From the NCBI GenBank assembly GCA_017521775.1, contig JAFXBO010000111.1, positions 1-5,227 on the forward strand: 5,227 nt of DNA, read 5' to 3'. The notes under the pieces were generated by a model. That model was not told where the DNA came from and did not search any database. It saw only the letters and a list, made by a program, of their open reading frames with translations. The stretch is from Clostridia bacterium. GTDB lineage: Bacteria > Bacillota > Clostridia > UBA1381. Positions 1 through 5,227 of this stretch are shown one piece after another. The position numbers were made by a program, and so were the translations under genes. Positions within the stretch are counted from its first letter, which is position 1. The number at the start of each line of letters is the position of its first letter.

Positions 1-19
1 AGTCCTAGATGGCCCACCA
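1..19 (+). tRNA. 3' end of a tRNA gene (partial, cut by window edge)
   Basis: The first 19 bases fit the end of a tRNA under standard numbering. Base 1 is A58 of the T loop, 2-3 are positions 59-60, 4-8 (CCTAG) are the 3' half of the T stem beginning with the conserved C61, 9-15 (ATGGCCC) are the 3' half of the acceptor stem, A16 is the discriminator and 17-19 are an encoded CCA. A terminator hairpin follows at once, as expected for the last gene of a tRNA transcript. The missing 5' part should have acceptor GGGCCAT and T-stem CTAGG. The anticodon is outside the window, so the isotype cannot be read. The implied acceptor resembles Ile or Lys tRNAs, but that is only a guess. Confidence 0.78.
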
Positions 20-60
20 AAAAGAACTGTAATTTTGATAAAAGTTATGGTTCTTTTTTT
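19..60 (+). terminator. Rho-independent terminator after the tRNA
   Basis: Bases 24-36 pair with 41-53 as a 13-bp stem (including G-U pairs) around the loop GATA (37-40). The flanking A tract (19-23) can pair with part of the T run at 54-60. A long hairpin directly followed by seven T residues is the classical intrinsic terminator form. It sits immediately after the tRNA CCA end and separates that transcript from the promoter at 95-123. Confidence 0.8.
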
Positions 61-94
61 CTATTAATTTTTAATACAAAAACTTATGAAAATA

Positions 95-123
95 TTGAAA
101 AATATGTAGTTTGTTGGTATAAT
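95..123 (+). promoter_or_regulatory. Sigma-A type promoter with extended -10
   Basis: The -35 box is TTGAAA (95-100) and the -10 box is a perfect TATAAT (118-123), with a spacer of exactly 17 bases. TGG at 115-117 supplies the TG of an extended -10 element. Transcription should begin near base 130, leaving a leader of about 68 bases before the lipid kinase start. It lies just after the tRNA terminator and is the only strong promoter I see on the + strand, so it probably drives the whole downstream run. Confidence 0.8.
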
Positions 124-197
124 GATATAAAACATTAAATGGTTCACTGATTTTAAAGGCAAAAATGTTATTTTAAAGAAAAGTGAAGTGATTGAAT

Positions 198-1100
198 ATG
201 AAAAAAACGAAAAATCTTTTACTCATAATGAATCCTTGTGCAGGCACTAAAAAGGCAAATAAATATTTAACTGATATTTTGGTGTTGTTTGCTAAACACG
301 GATACAATAATACAGTTTATATTACTGAGGCTGTAGGCGATGCTAAGCATTTTGCAGAGCAAAATGCTATAAACTTTGATTTGATTGTGGCAATAGGGGG
401 AGACGGAACCTTTAATGAAGTTGTTGAGGGCGTGTTAAAGTCAGGGGCTGATGTAGAGATAGGTTATATCCCGTCAGGCAGTACAAATGATTTTGCAAAC
501 AGTTTAAAATTATCCAAAGACATCTTAAAAGCTGCAAATGATATAATGAATGGAACACCTAAAGAAATAGATATAGGTTCGTTTAATGGTAGAAATTTTT
601 CGTATGTAGCATCATTTGGTGCATTTACTGAGATAGCGTATAAAACACCTCAAAATGTTAAAAATTCACTCGGGTATCTTGCTTATGCACTTGAGGGCAT
701 TAAAGATATTGCAAATCTAAAAAGTAAGCATCTTCGCTTTGTTGCAGATGGAGTTGTGATTGAAGATGATTTTATTTTTGGAGCAATATGTAATTCTACC
801 TCTGTGGGTGGTGTGATTAACCTTGACCCTAAATTAGTTGATTTGAGCGACGGTATGTTTGAACTTTTGCTTATAAGACTGCCAAAAGACTTTTTTGAAC
901 TTAATGAAATTGTTATTGCACTAAGCTCTAAGAAATATAAAACAAAAATGATAACATTTATAAGCGTAAAAAATATTATTATTGAAACTAAGGAAAAAAT
1001 TAACTGGACTTTAGACGGTGAGTTCGCTTGTGGTGAAGAAATAATCAAGGTGGAAAACATCAATAAAGCAATTAAGATTATTACAAATACAAATAAATAG
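198..1100 (+). CDS. YegS/DagK-family lipid kinase (diacylglycerol kinase-like)
   Basis: This is a soluble, probably membrane-associated kinase of the diacylglycerol kinase catalytic-domain family, which phosphorylates a lipid hydroxyl using ATP. Counting from ATG 198 (300 residues, normal for the family), the N-terminal domain has NPCAG at 12-16, the nucleotide-binding GGDGT at 67-71 within AIGGDGTFNEVV, and PSGSTNDFA at 92-100. The C-terminal beta domain has LSDGMFEL near 216-223 and the conserved DGE at 273-275. A TTG at 192 gives two more residues, but it overlaps the ribosome site AAGTGAT (186-192), which is well placed for ATG 198. Known members act on diacylglycerol (DgkB, lipid recycling) or phosphatidylglycerol (YegS). 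The sequence alone does not settle the substrate. It is the first gene after the promoter at 95-123. Confidence 0.9.
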   Translation: MKKTKNLLLIMNPCAGTKKANKYLTDILVLFAKHGYNNTVYITEAVGDAKHFAEQNAINFDLIVAIGGDGTFNEVVEGVLKSGADVEIGYIPSGSTNDFANSLKLSKDILKAANDIMNGTPKEIDIGSFNGRNFSYVASFGAFTEIAYKTPQNVKNSLGYLAYALEGIKDIANLKSKHLRFVADGVVIEDDFIFGAICNSTSVGGVINLDPKLVDLSDGMFELLLIRLPKDFFELNEIVIALSSKKYKTKMITFISVKNIIIETKEKINWTLDGEFACGEEIIKVENINKAIKIITNTNK

Positions 1101-1168
1101 TTTGTAGAGTTTAAAGCTTGAGGTGTAAGGAATAAAATATTTAATCCTGACTTGCCACGAGTCTAAAA

Positions 1169-1176
1169 GAGGTGAT
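1169..1176 (+). promoter_or_regulatory. Strong ribosome binding site that decides the alkD-like start
   Basis: GAGGTGAT is an extended match to the 16S anti-SD sequence. It ends 4 bases before the ATT at 1181. The only GTG in this frame (1172) lies inside the site itself, so ribosomes bound here could not use it. The same kind of extended site (ending GTGAT) lies 5 bases before the ATG of the lipid kinase and 3 bases before the ATG of the acetyltransferase, which supports initiation at 1181. Confidence 0.7.
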
Positions 1177-1180
1177 TACA

Positions 1181-1864
1181 ATTAAGTCAATAATACAAAA
1201 AACGCTTATTTCGATGGGAGAAGAAGAATATAAAGTATTTAGTTCTAATTTAATGCCAACTGTAGAAAAAGATAGATTTATAGGAATAAGAATTCCTGCT
1301 CTCAGAAAGTATGCAAAAAGCTTGGAGAATTTTGAAGACTTTTTAGGAGAACTTCCACATTATTATTTTGAAGAAAATAATCTTCACGCATTTTTAATTG
1401 AAAGAGAAAAGAATTTTGACAGATGCATTGAAAGAATTAATGCGTTTTTGCCATATATAGATAACTGGGCAATCTGTGACAGTATGAAGCCTAAGGTGTT
1501 AAAAAAAGAACCAGAAAAACTATTAAAGTATATACAAAAATGGATTAAATCAAAAGATGTATATGCAGTGAGATATGCTATAAATTTGTTGATGAGTTTT
1601 TATCTTGATGATAGTTTTGATGAGGGTTATCTTAAGATTGTGGCAGATATCAAGTCAGAAGAATACTACATAAATATGATGAGAGCATGGTACTTTGCAA
1701 CAGCACTTGCAAAACGGTATAAAGAAACACTACCATACATAGAAAATAATGTACTTGATATATGGACGCACAATAAAACTATACAAAAGTCGATAGAAAG
1801 TTTTAGAATATCTAAAGAGCAAAAACAATATTTAAGAACTTTGAAAAGGAGAAATGAAAAGTGA
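1181..1864 (+). CDS. AlkD-family DNA alkylation repair protein (HEAT-like repeats)
   Basis: This is a predicted DNA glycosylase of the AlkC/AlkD superfamily, all-helical proteins of HEAT-like repeats that remove positively charged alkylated bases such as N7- and N3-methylpurines. From ATT 1181 the product is 227 residues, close to B. cereus AlkD (237). The family signature DNWAICD is at 94-100. Its Trp96 and Asp100 have the same spacing as the AlkD catalytic Trp109 and Asp113. Arg131 in the AVRYAINLLM helix is the likely match to AlkD Arg148, allowing a small gap. A conserved AW segment (about 169-170) and the C-terminal IQKSIESFRIS helix also fit. A conventional annotation would start at GTG 1172 (230 residues), but that codon is part of the SD site. 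ATG 1214 would remove most of the first helix. The ATT start is therefore preferred but unusual. The gene overlaps ridA by 4 bases, suggesting translational coupling. Confidence 0.85.
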   Translation: MKSIIQKTLISMGEEEYKVFSSNLMPTVEKDRFIGIRIPALRKYAKSLENFEDFLGELPHYYFEENNLHAFLIEREKNFDRCIERINAFLPYIDNWAICDSMKPKVLKKEPEKLLKYIQKWIKSKDVYAVRYAINLLMSFYLDDSFDEGYLKIVADIKSEEYYINMMRAWYFATALAKRYKETLPYIENNVLDIWTHNKTIQKSIESFRISKEQKQYLRTLKRRNEK

Positions 1865-2232
1865 AAGAAATAAAAACAGATAATGCACCTTTGGCGATTG
1901 GTCCGTATTCACAGGCTATTGTAACAAATAATATGGTGTTTACATCAGGTCAAATTCCTGTAAATCCTTTGACAGGAGATATCCCTGAGGGAATTGAAGC
2001 ACAGGCAAATCAGGTTTTTGAAAATTTAAAAAACTTGCTTGAAGCTTCAGGCACAAGTATTGATAAAGTGGTTAAAACAACTGTATATATTAAAAATATG
2101 GATGAATTTTCAGTGGTCAATAAAATTTATGAAAGTTATTTTAAAAAGCCTTATCCGGCGCGTTCTTGTGTTGAGGTTTCAAAGCTTCCTAAAGCTGTAC
2201 TTGTTGAAGTTGAAGCGATTGCAGAAAGGTAG
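1861..2232 (+). CDS. ridA: RidA family enamine/imine deaminase
   Basis: RidA (YjgF/YER057c/UK114 family) is a cytosolic trimer that hydrolyses reactive enamine/imine intermediates such as 2-aminoacrylate, made by PLP enzymes like threonine/serine dehydratase. The 123-residue length is typical. Key residues match E. coli RidA: Tyr16 in IGPYSQAI, Ser29-Gly30 in TSGQIPVNP, Asn87, and Arg101 and Cys103 in PARSCVEV (equivalents of Arg105 and Cys107). Glu116 in VEVEAIA is the equivalent of Glu120. Having the Arg and Glu supports a true deaminase rather than a diverged Rid subgroup. The start is GTG 1861, with GGAG at 1848-1851 giving 9-base spacing. It shares GTGA with the stop of the preceding gene. 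The MATE gene starts 6 bases after the stop. Confidence 0.95.
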   Translation: MKEIKTDNAPLAIGPYSQAIVTNNMVFTSGQIPVNPLTGDIPEGIEAQANQVFENLKNLLEASGTSIDKVVKTTVYIKNMDEFSVVNKIYESYFKKPYPARSCVEVSKLPKAVLVEVEAIAER

Positions 2233-2238
2233 AATAAA

Positions 2239-3609
2239 ATGAAAACCACAAAACTCACAAAAGATTTTACAGAAGGAAGTATATCAAGGCAACTGTTTAT
2301 GCTTATGATACCATTTATGCTTTCAAACGCATTACAAGTGCTTTATTCTACAATAGATATGATAATTGTCGGCAAATTTGTTGGTACGGCAGGACTTTCT
2401 GCTGTTTCACAGTCAAGTTCAATACTTAACTTTGCCACAATGGTTTGCCTTGGTTTTGCAAATGGCGGTCAGGTGTTGATTGCTCAGGCAATAGGCGCTG
2501 ATAAGAAAAAGGAAACAAATAGTATTATCGGAACACTTTTTACAGTAATTCTTACAATGGGGCTGATTTTCTCAGTTATTATTCTTTTTTCAAAAAACCT
2601 TGTTATAAAAGTGATGAACATACCACCAGAATCAGTTTCAATGTCAAATGATTATCTTTTTATCTGTGGACTTGGTATGATATTTACTGCAGGATATAAT
2701 ATGGTATCAGCAATATTGCGAGGTATGGGAGATTCAAAAAGACCACTTTTGTTCATTGCAATTGCATCGGTTGTAAATCTTGTGCTTGATATTATTTTTA
2801 CAGGATTCTTGAATTGGGGAGTTGCAGGAGCTGCGTGGGCAACAATAATAGGACAGGCAGTATCTTTCATATTCTCGATATATTACTTATACAAAAACAA
2901 AGAAGATTTTGGCTTTGACTTTAAAATTTTGAGCTTCAAGCCTGTTTTAAAATATGTGAAAATGATTTTAAACCTTGGAACACCAATGGCAATTCAGTCA
3001 GGATTTATTAATATTTCAATGTTATATGTAAATTCAATGATAAATTCATTAGGTGTTGTGGAGTCTGCAACATTCGGTGTTGGTGTCAGAATTGATGATA
3101 TAATGAACAAGATATCTATGGGAATTCAGTATGCAGCATTGCCGATGATAAGTCAGAACATTGCTGCAAAGAAACTAAAACGAGCTGAAAAGGTTGTTCA
3201 CTGGGCATGGATTTATTCAGTAAGTTTCACAGTAATTTTCCTTACACTTTATCTGTGCTTTGGAAAGGAACTGTTTATGATGTTTTCTGATGACACTAAT
3301 GTGCACGGTCTTTCAACCACTTTTATAAGAGCAATTGTCTGGATGTTTATTCCGTTTACTATTATGCGTGGAACAGGTGCATTTGTGCAGGGAATTGGTA
3401 ATGTGAATTTTGGTATGGTGCTTTCTATTCTGGACGGTGTGGCACTAAGAATAGGGCTCAGCTGGCTTTTTGGTATTCATTTTGGCTTTGGATTTTTCGG
3501 ATTTGTGCTTGGATACGCTCTTGCACCATATGGATATGCGATCCCTTCGCTTATATATTTCTTGAGTGGAATATGGAAAAAGAGAAAAGTTCTTGCTGAT
3601 GATATTTGA
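2239..3609 (+). CDS. MATE family efflux transporter
   Basis: This is a cytoplasmic-membrane antiporter of the multidrug and toxic compound extrusion family, which exports mainly cationic compounds in exchange for Na+ or H+. Its 456 residues and many hydrophobic stretches fit the usual 12 membrane helices in two related halves. Family marks in the N half include ADTxxVG-like STIDMIIVGKFVG (37-49), NGGQVLIAQAIG (75-86), RGMGDSKRP (161-169), NLVLDIIF (180-187) and GVAGAAWATIIGQ (194-206). In the C half they include LPMISQNIAAKKLKRA (301-316) and FVQGIGN (382-388). The style is that of the MepA/DinF-like group common in Clostridia. The substrate cannot be told from sequence. ATG 2239 has AAAGGT (2225-2230) as its ribosome site, overlapping the end of ridA. 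The two genes are surely cotranscribed. Confidence 0.95.
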   Translation: MKTTKLTKDFTEGSISRQLFMLMIPFMLSNALQVLYSTIDMIIVGKFVGTAGLSAVSQSSSILNFATMVCLGFANGGQVLIAQAIGADKKKETNSIIGTLFTVILTMGLIFSVIILFSKNLVIKVMNIPPESVSMSNDYLFICGLGMIFTAGYNMVSAILRGMGDSKRPLLFIAIASVVNLVLDIIFTGFLNWGVAGAAWATIIGQAVSFIFSIYYLYKNKEDFGFDFKILSFKPVLKYVKMILNLGTPMAIQSGFINISMLYVNSMINSLGVVESATFGVGVRIDDIMNKISMGIQYAALPMISQNIAAKKLKRAEKVVHWAWIYSVSFTVIFLTLYLCFGKELFMMFSDDTNVHGLSTTFIRAIVWMFIPFTIMRGTGAFVQGIGNVNFGMVLSILDGVALRIGLSWLFGIHFGFGFFGFVLGYALAPYGYAIPSLIYFLSGIWKKRKVLADDI

Positions 3610-3625
3610 ATAAATATTATTTTAA

Positions 3626-3632
3626 GGGTGAT
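3626..3632 (+). promoter_or_regulatory. Ribosome binding site fixing the GNAT start at 3636
   Basis: GGGTGAT is a strong SD match ending 3 bases before ATG 3636, the normal spacing for this extended form. It excludes the upstream TTG at 3606. That TTG overlaps the MATE stop and would add ten residues, with the SD site lying inside the coding region. Confidence 0.75.
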
Positions 3633-3635
3633 AAA

Positions 3636-4067
3636 ATGAATTTTGTTGTAAAGACATTTTCTGAACTTTCAGTTGATGAGTTATATGAAATACTAAAATC
3701 GAGAGAAGAGATTTTTCTTCTTGAACAGCATATTGTTTGTCAGGATCTTGATGATATTGACAGAAAGAGCATACATTGCTTTTTTATTGATAACAACCGT
3801 GTTATAGCATACCTAAGGGCATTTGAGTCGGGAGAGGATTCTGTCACAGTTGGAAGAGTGCTTACTTTGGAACACAGAAAAGGATTAGGAAGTAAGCTTA
3901 TGGAAAAAAGTATTGAAGAGATAAAAAAACGTTTTAAAAATAAAAGAATTTGTGTTCATGCTCAAAAACAGGCAGTGACTTTTTATGAAAAAATGGGATT
4001 TTTGGTAGTATCTGATGAGTATCTGGAAGAAGGAGTAATTCATCTTACTATGGAGAAATATGTTTAA
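3636..4067 (+). CDS. ElaA-like GNAT family N-acetyltransferase
   Basis: This is a small cytosolic acetyl-CoA-dependent acyltransferase of the GNAT fold, closest in pattern to the ElaA group. Counting from ATG 3636 (143 residues), the N terminus has the ElaA-type REEIFLLEQ (23-31) followed by QDLDDID (36-42). The core beta strand VGRVLT is at 72-77. The pyrophosphate loop HRKGLGSKLM is at 80-89, with His in place of the usual first Arg/Gln of R/Q-x-x-G-x-G. HAQKQAVTFYEKMGF (108-122) is the typical ElaA C-terminal acetyl-CoA side. The acceptor substrate of ElaA proteins is not well defined, and nothing here indicates it. The gene begins 26 bases after the MATE stop, consistent with one operon. 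An earlier TTG at 3606 is possible but unlikely. Confidence 0.9.
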   Translation: MNFVVKTFSELSVDELYEILKSREEIFLLEQHIVCQDLDDIDRKSIHCFFIDNNRVIAYLRAFESGEDSVTVGRVLTLEHRKGLGSKLMEKSIEEIKKRFKNKRICVHAQKQAVTFYEKMGFLVVSDEYLEEGVIHLTMEKYV

Positions 4068-4121
4068 TAAAGTTACTGATTTTGAACAAAAAAATGAAAG
4101 TTCAATGTCGTAGAAGAGAGA

Positions 4122-4130
4122 AAAGGATGG
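4122..4130 (+). promoter_or_regulatory. Ribosome binding site fixing the EamA start at 4139
   Basis: AAAGGATGG differs from AAAGGAGGT-type SD sequence by little and ends 8 bases before ATG 4139. It contains an in-frame ATG (4127), which would have only a weaker purine run (AGAAGAGAG, 4112-4120) in front. The protein family normally starts directly with the membrane helix encoded from 4139. Confidence 0.6.
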
Positions 4131-4138
4131 TTATTATT

Positions 4139-4552
4139 ATGTGGTTTGTATTTGCGTTACTTTCTGCGGTATTTGCTGCTCTTACATCTATACTTGCTAA
4201 AGTGGGGATAAATGGGGTGAACTCAAATCTTGCAACAGCTATAAGAACATGTGTTGTTTTAATAATGTCGTGGGGAATTGTCTTTTTAAATAATACCATT
4301 GGTGGAATTTCAGATATAAGTAGGAAAAGCTGGATATTTTTAATTTTATCAGGTTTGGCTACAGGCGCATCCTGGTTATGTTATTATAAGGCAATACAAA
4401 TTGGAAATGTATCTAAGGTTGTTCCGATTGATAAATTAAGTGTAGTAATTACATTGGTTTTAGCATTTGTATTTCTGCACGAACAATTTACCTTTAAATC
4501 TTTCATTGGATGCGTGATGATTGGAGTAGGTACATTGGTAATGGTTATTTAA
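4139..4552 (+). CDS. Single-domain EamA/DMT superfamily transporter
   Basis: This is an inner-membrane protein of the drug/metabolite transporter superfamily consisting of one EamA domain (137 residues), half the size of the common ten-helix members. Five hydrophobic stretches are visible, near residues 1-20, 31-50, 65-83, 94-113 and 118-136. The conserved core SGLATGASWLCYYKAI (71-86) is followed by GNVSKVVPIDKLSVV (89-103), then LHEQFT (113-118) and a Gly-rich last helix. Half-size members must pair to make a transporter. No second EamA gene is next to it, so a homodimer is the simple inference. The substrate is unknown. Earlier in-frame starts are TTG 4082 and ATG 4127, but the 19 extra residues from 4082 are very basic and not typical. 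A 71-base gap separates it from the acetyltransferase, with no terminator seen. Confidence 0.88.
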   Translation: MWFVFALLSAVFAALTSILAKVGINGVNSNLATAIRTCVVLIMSWGIVFLNNTIGGISDISRKSWIFLILSGLATGASWLCYYKAIQIGNVSKVVPIDKLSVVITLVLAFVFLHEQFTFKSFIGCVMIGVGTLVMVI

Positions 4553-4581
4553 GTTAATGTAAATATTTGTGGTATAAAAAG

Positions 4582-4609
4582 AAGGGATGTAAAATTTACA
4601 TCCCTTTTT
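4582..4609. terminator. Bidirectional rho-independent terminator between convergent genes
   Basis: AAGGGATGTAAA (4582-4593) and TTTACATCCCTT (4595-4606) are perfect inverted repeats around one base. The real loop would be 3-5 bases on a stem of 10-11 bp. On the + strand the stem runs into TTTTT (4605-4609). On the - strand it is followed by CTTCTTTTT, from the A-rich bases 4576-4583. It lies 29 bases after the EamA stop and 18 bases beyond the uraA stop on the other strand, so it can end both transcripts. Confidence 0.9.
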
Positions 4610-4627
4610 ATGTTTAGAAAAATTTTA

Positions 4628-5227
4628 TTATTCCTGGTCAGAACCCTTTGAAACAATGATATTAACAATGATACCAAGAATTAATGCGCAAGCAACAGAT
4701 GTGATTGTAATTTGACCGAAATTCAATGTAAGACCACCGATACCTGCAATCAGAATTGTTGAAACAACAAATAAGTTCTTGTTAAGATTTAAGTTAACAG
4801 CCTGTACCATCTTTAAACCTGATACCGCGATAAATCCGTAAAGAGCCATACAAACACCACCCATTACACATGATGGAATAGAGTTAACAAAAGCAATAAA
4901 TGGTGAAATGAATGCAATTATAATTGCCAATATTGCTGCTGTGATAATTGTATAAATAGAAGCATTTTTTGTTATAGCTACACATCCAACTGATTCGCCA
5001 TATGTTGTGTTAGGACAGCCACCGAAAATAGAACCAAGGAAAGAACCGATTCCATCTCCAATTAGTGTTCTGTGAAGACCTGGTTCTTCAAGTAAGTCTG
5101 TTTCAATGATTGAAGAAATATTTTTGTGGTCTGCTATATGTTCTGCAAAAACAACGAAAGCAACCGGCATATAAGCAACTGCGATTGTTCCTATATATGC
5201 TCCGTTTATCTCAGAGAATCCACCGAT
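4628..5227 (-). CDS. uraA: Uracil permease, NCS2 family (C-terminal part; 5' end outside window)
   Basis: This is a nucleobase:cation symporter of the NCS2 family that imports uracil across the cytoplasmic membrane for salvage. The frame stays open to the window edge, with 19 codons upstream of the ATG at 5170, so the start lies beyond 5227. The 199 visible residues are roughly the C-terminal half of a typical protein of about 430. Signature segments are FAEHIADH (residues 27-34 of the visible part), EPGLHRTLIGDG (48-59) and CPNTTYGESVG (71-81). Glu29 and Glu78 are 49 apart, like uracil-contacting Glu241 and Glu290 of E. coli UraA. The HRTLIGDG segment and NTTYGE favour uracil (UraA/PyrP) over xanthine carriers. 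Asp33 replaces UraA His245, as in Bacillus PyrP. The promoter and any PyrR-type leader would be outside the window. Confidence 0.92.
   Translation of the reverse strand: MGGFSEINGAYIGTIAVAYMPVAFVVFAEHIADHKNISSIIETDLLEEPGLHRTLIGDGIGSFLGSIFGGCPNTTYGESVGCVAITKNASIYTIITAAILAIIIAFISPFIAFVNSIPSCVMGGVCMALYGFIAVSGLKMVQAVNLNLNKNLFVVSTILIAGIGGLTLNFGQITITSVACALILGIIVNIIVSKGSDQE

Noticed and set aside
1..138. Open frame from base 1 to a TAA at 136-138
   Set aside because: It runs through the tRNA end, the terminator hairpin and the promoter, has no visible start, and its product resembles nothing. It is a chance open frame in AT-rich DNA.
130..169. Possible pairing of AACATT (131-136) with AATGTT (164-169) in the leader of the lipid kinase
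   Set aside because: It is only 6 A/T-rich pairs with a long loop. No riboswitch or attenuator structure is recognisable.
192..197. TTG at 192 as the lipid kinase start
   Set aside because: It overlaps the ribosome site AAGTGAT (186-192), which is correctly spaced for ATG 198. It adds only two residues.
683..1063. Antisense open frames inside the lipid kinase (683-1063), MATE (2652-2870) and EamA (4102-4299) genes
   Set aside because: Their products are low-complexity reversals of real genes, with no family motif and no ribosome site that I could see.
1118..1145. Weak promoter-like pair TTGAGG (1118-1123) and TTTAAT (1140-1145) before the repair gene
   Set aside because: The spacing is 16 bases but both boxes are poor, and such matches are frequent in AT-rich DNA. 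Not enough to call a promoter.
2039..2242. 67-codon open frame overlapping ridA
   Set aside because: It lies inside ridA in another frame, and ridA has full family conservation across the same bases. It is a shadow.
1..5227. A new defence, mobile or CRISPR-type system
   Set aside because: All seven protein genes belong to well-known families. No repeat array, transposase, integrase, nuclease or reverse-transcriptase motifs were seen, and no long unexplained non-coding stretch remains.

Overview
The window is AT-rich, ordinary bacterial chromosome, and its gene families, strong Shine-Dalgarno (SD) sites and compact same-strand layout suggest a low-GC Firmicute, most likely of the Clostridia. 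This placement is inferred from composition and protein style, not from a marker gene.

Layout: bases 1-19 are the last 19 nucleotides of a tRNA gene, including an encoded CCA end. It runs directly into a rho-independent terminator (19-60). A near-consensus sigma-A promoter with an extended -10 element (95-123) then starts a run of six rightward genes: a YegS/DagK-type lipid kinase (198-1100), an AlkD-type DNA alkylation repair glycosylase (best start 1181, end 1864), RidA (1861-2232), a MATE multidrug/cation antiporter (2239-3609), an ElaA-like GNAT acetyltransferase (3636-4067) and a half-size EamA/DMT transporter (4139-4552). I see no terminator inside the run, so all six could be read from the one promoter. 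The alkylation-repair, RidA and MATE genes are very tightly packed (4-base overlap, then a 6-base gap). The run ends at a hairpin terminator (4582-4609) that can work in both directions. It also serves the convergent uracil permease gene (uraA/pyrP type, 4628 to beyond 5227), whose 5' end lies outside the window.

The genes do not form one obvious pathway. Several have housekeeping or damage-limiting roles: repair of alkylated bases, hydrolysis of reactive enamine/imine intermediates by RidA, and export by MATE. A shared stress-protection theme is possible but is inference. I find no CRISPR array, insertion sequence, phage gene, toxin-antitoxin pair or convincing new system.

The most unusual observation is the start of the alkylation-repair gene. 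Its only GTG lies inside a strong SD sequence, and the codon at the right distance is ATT (1181). This suggests a rare AUU start, a recently mutated ATG, or a sequence error.
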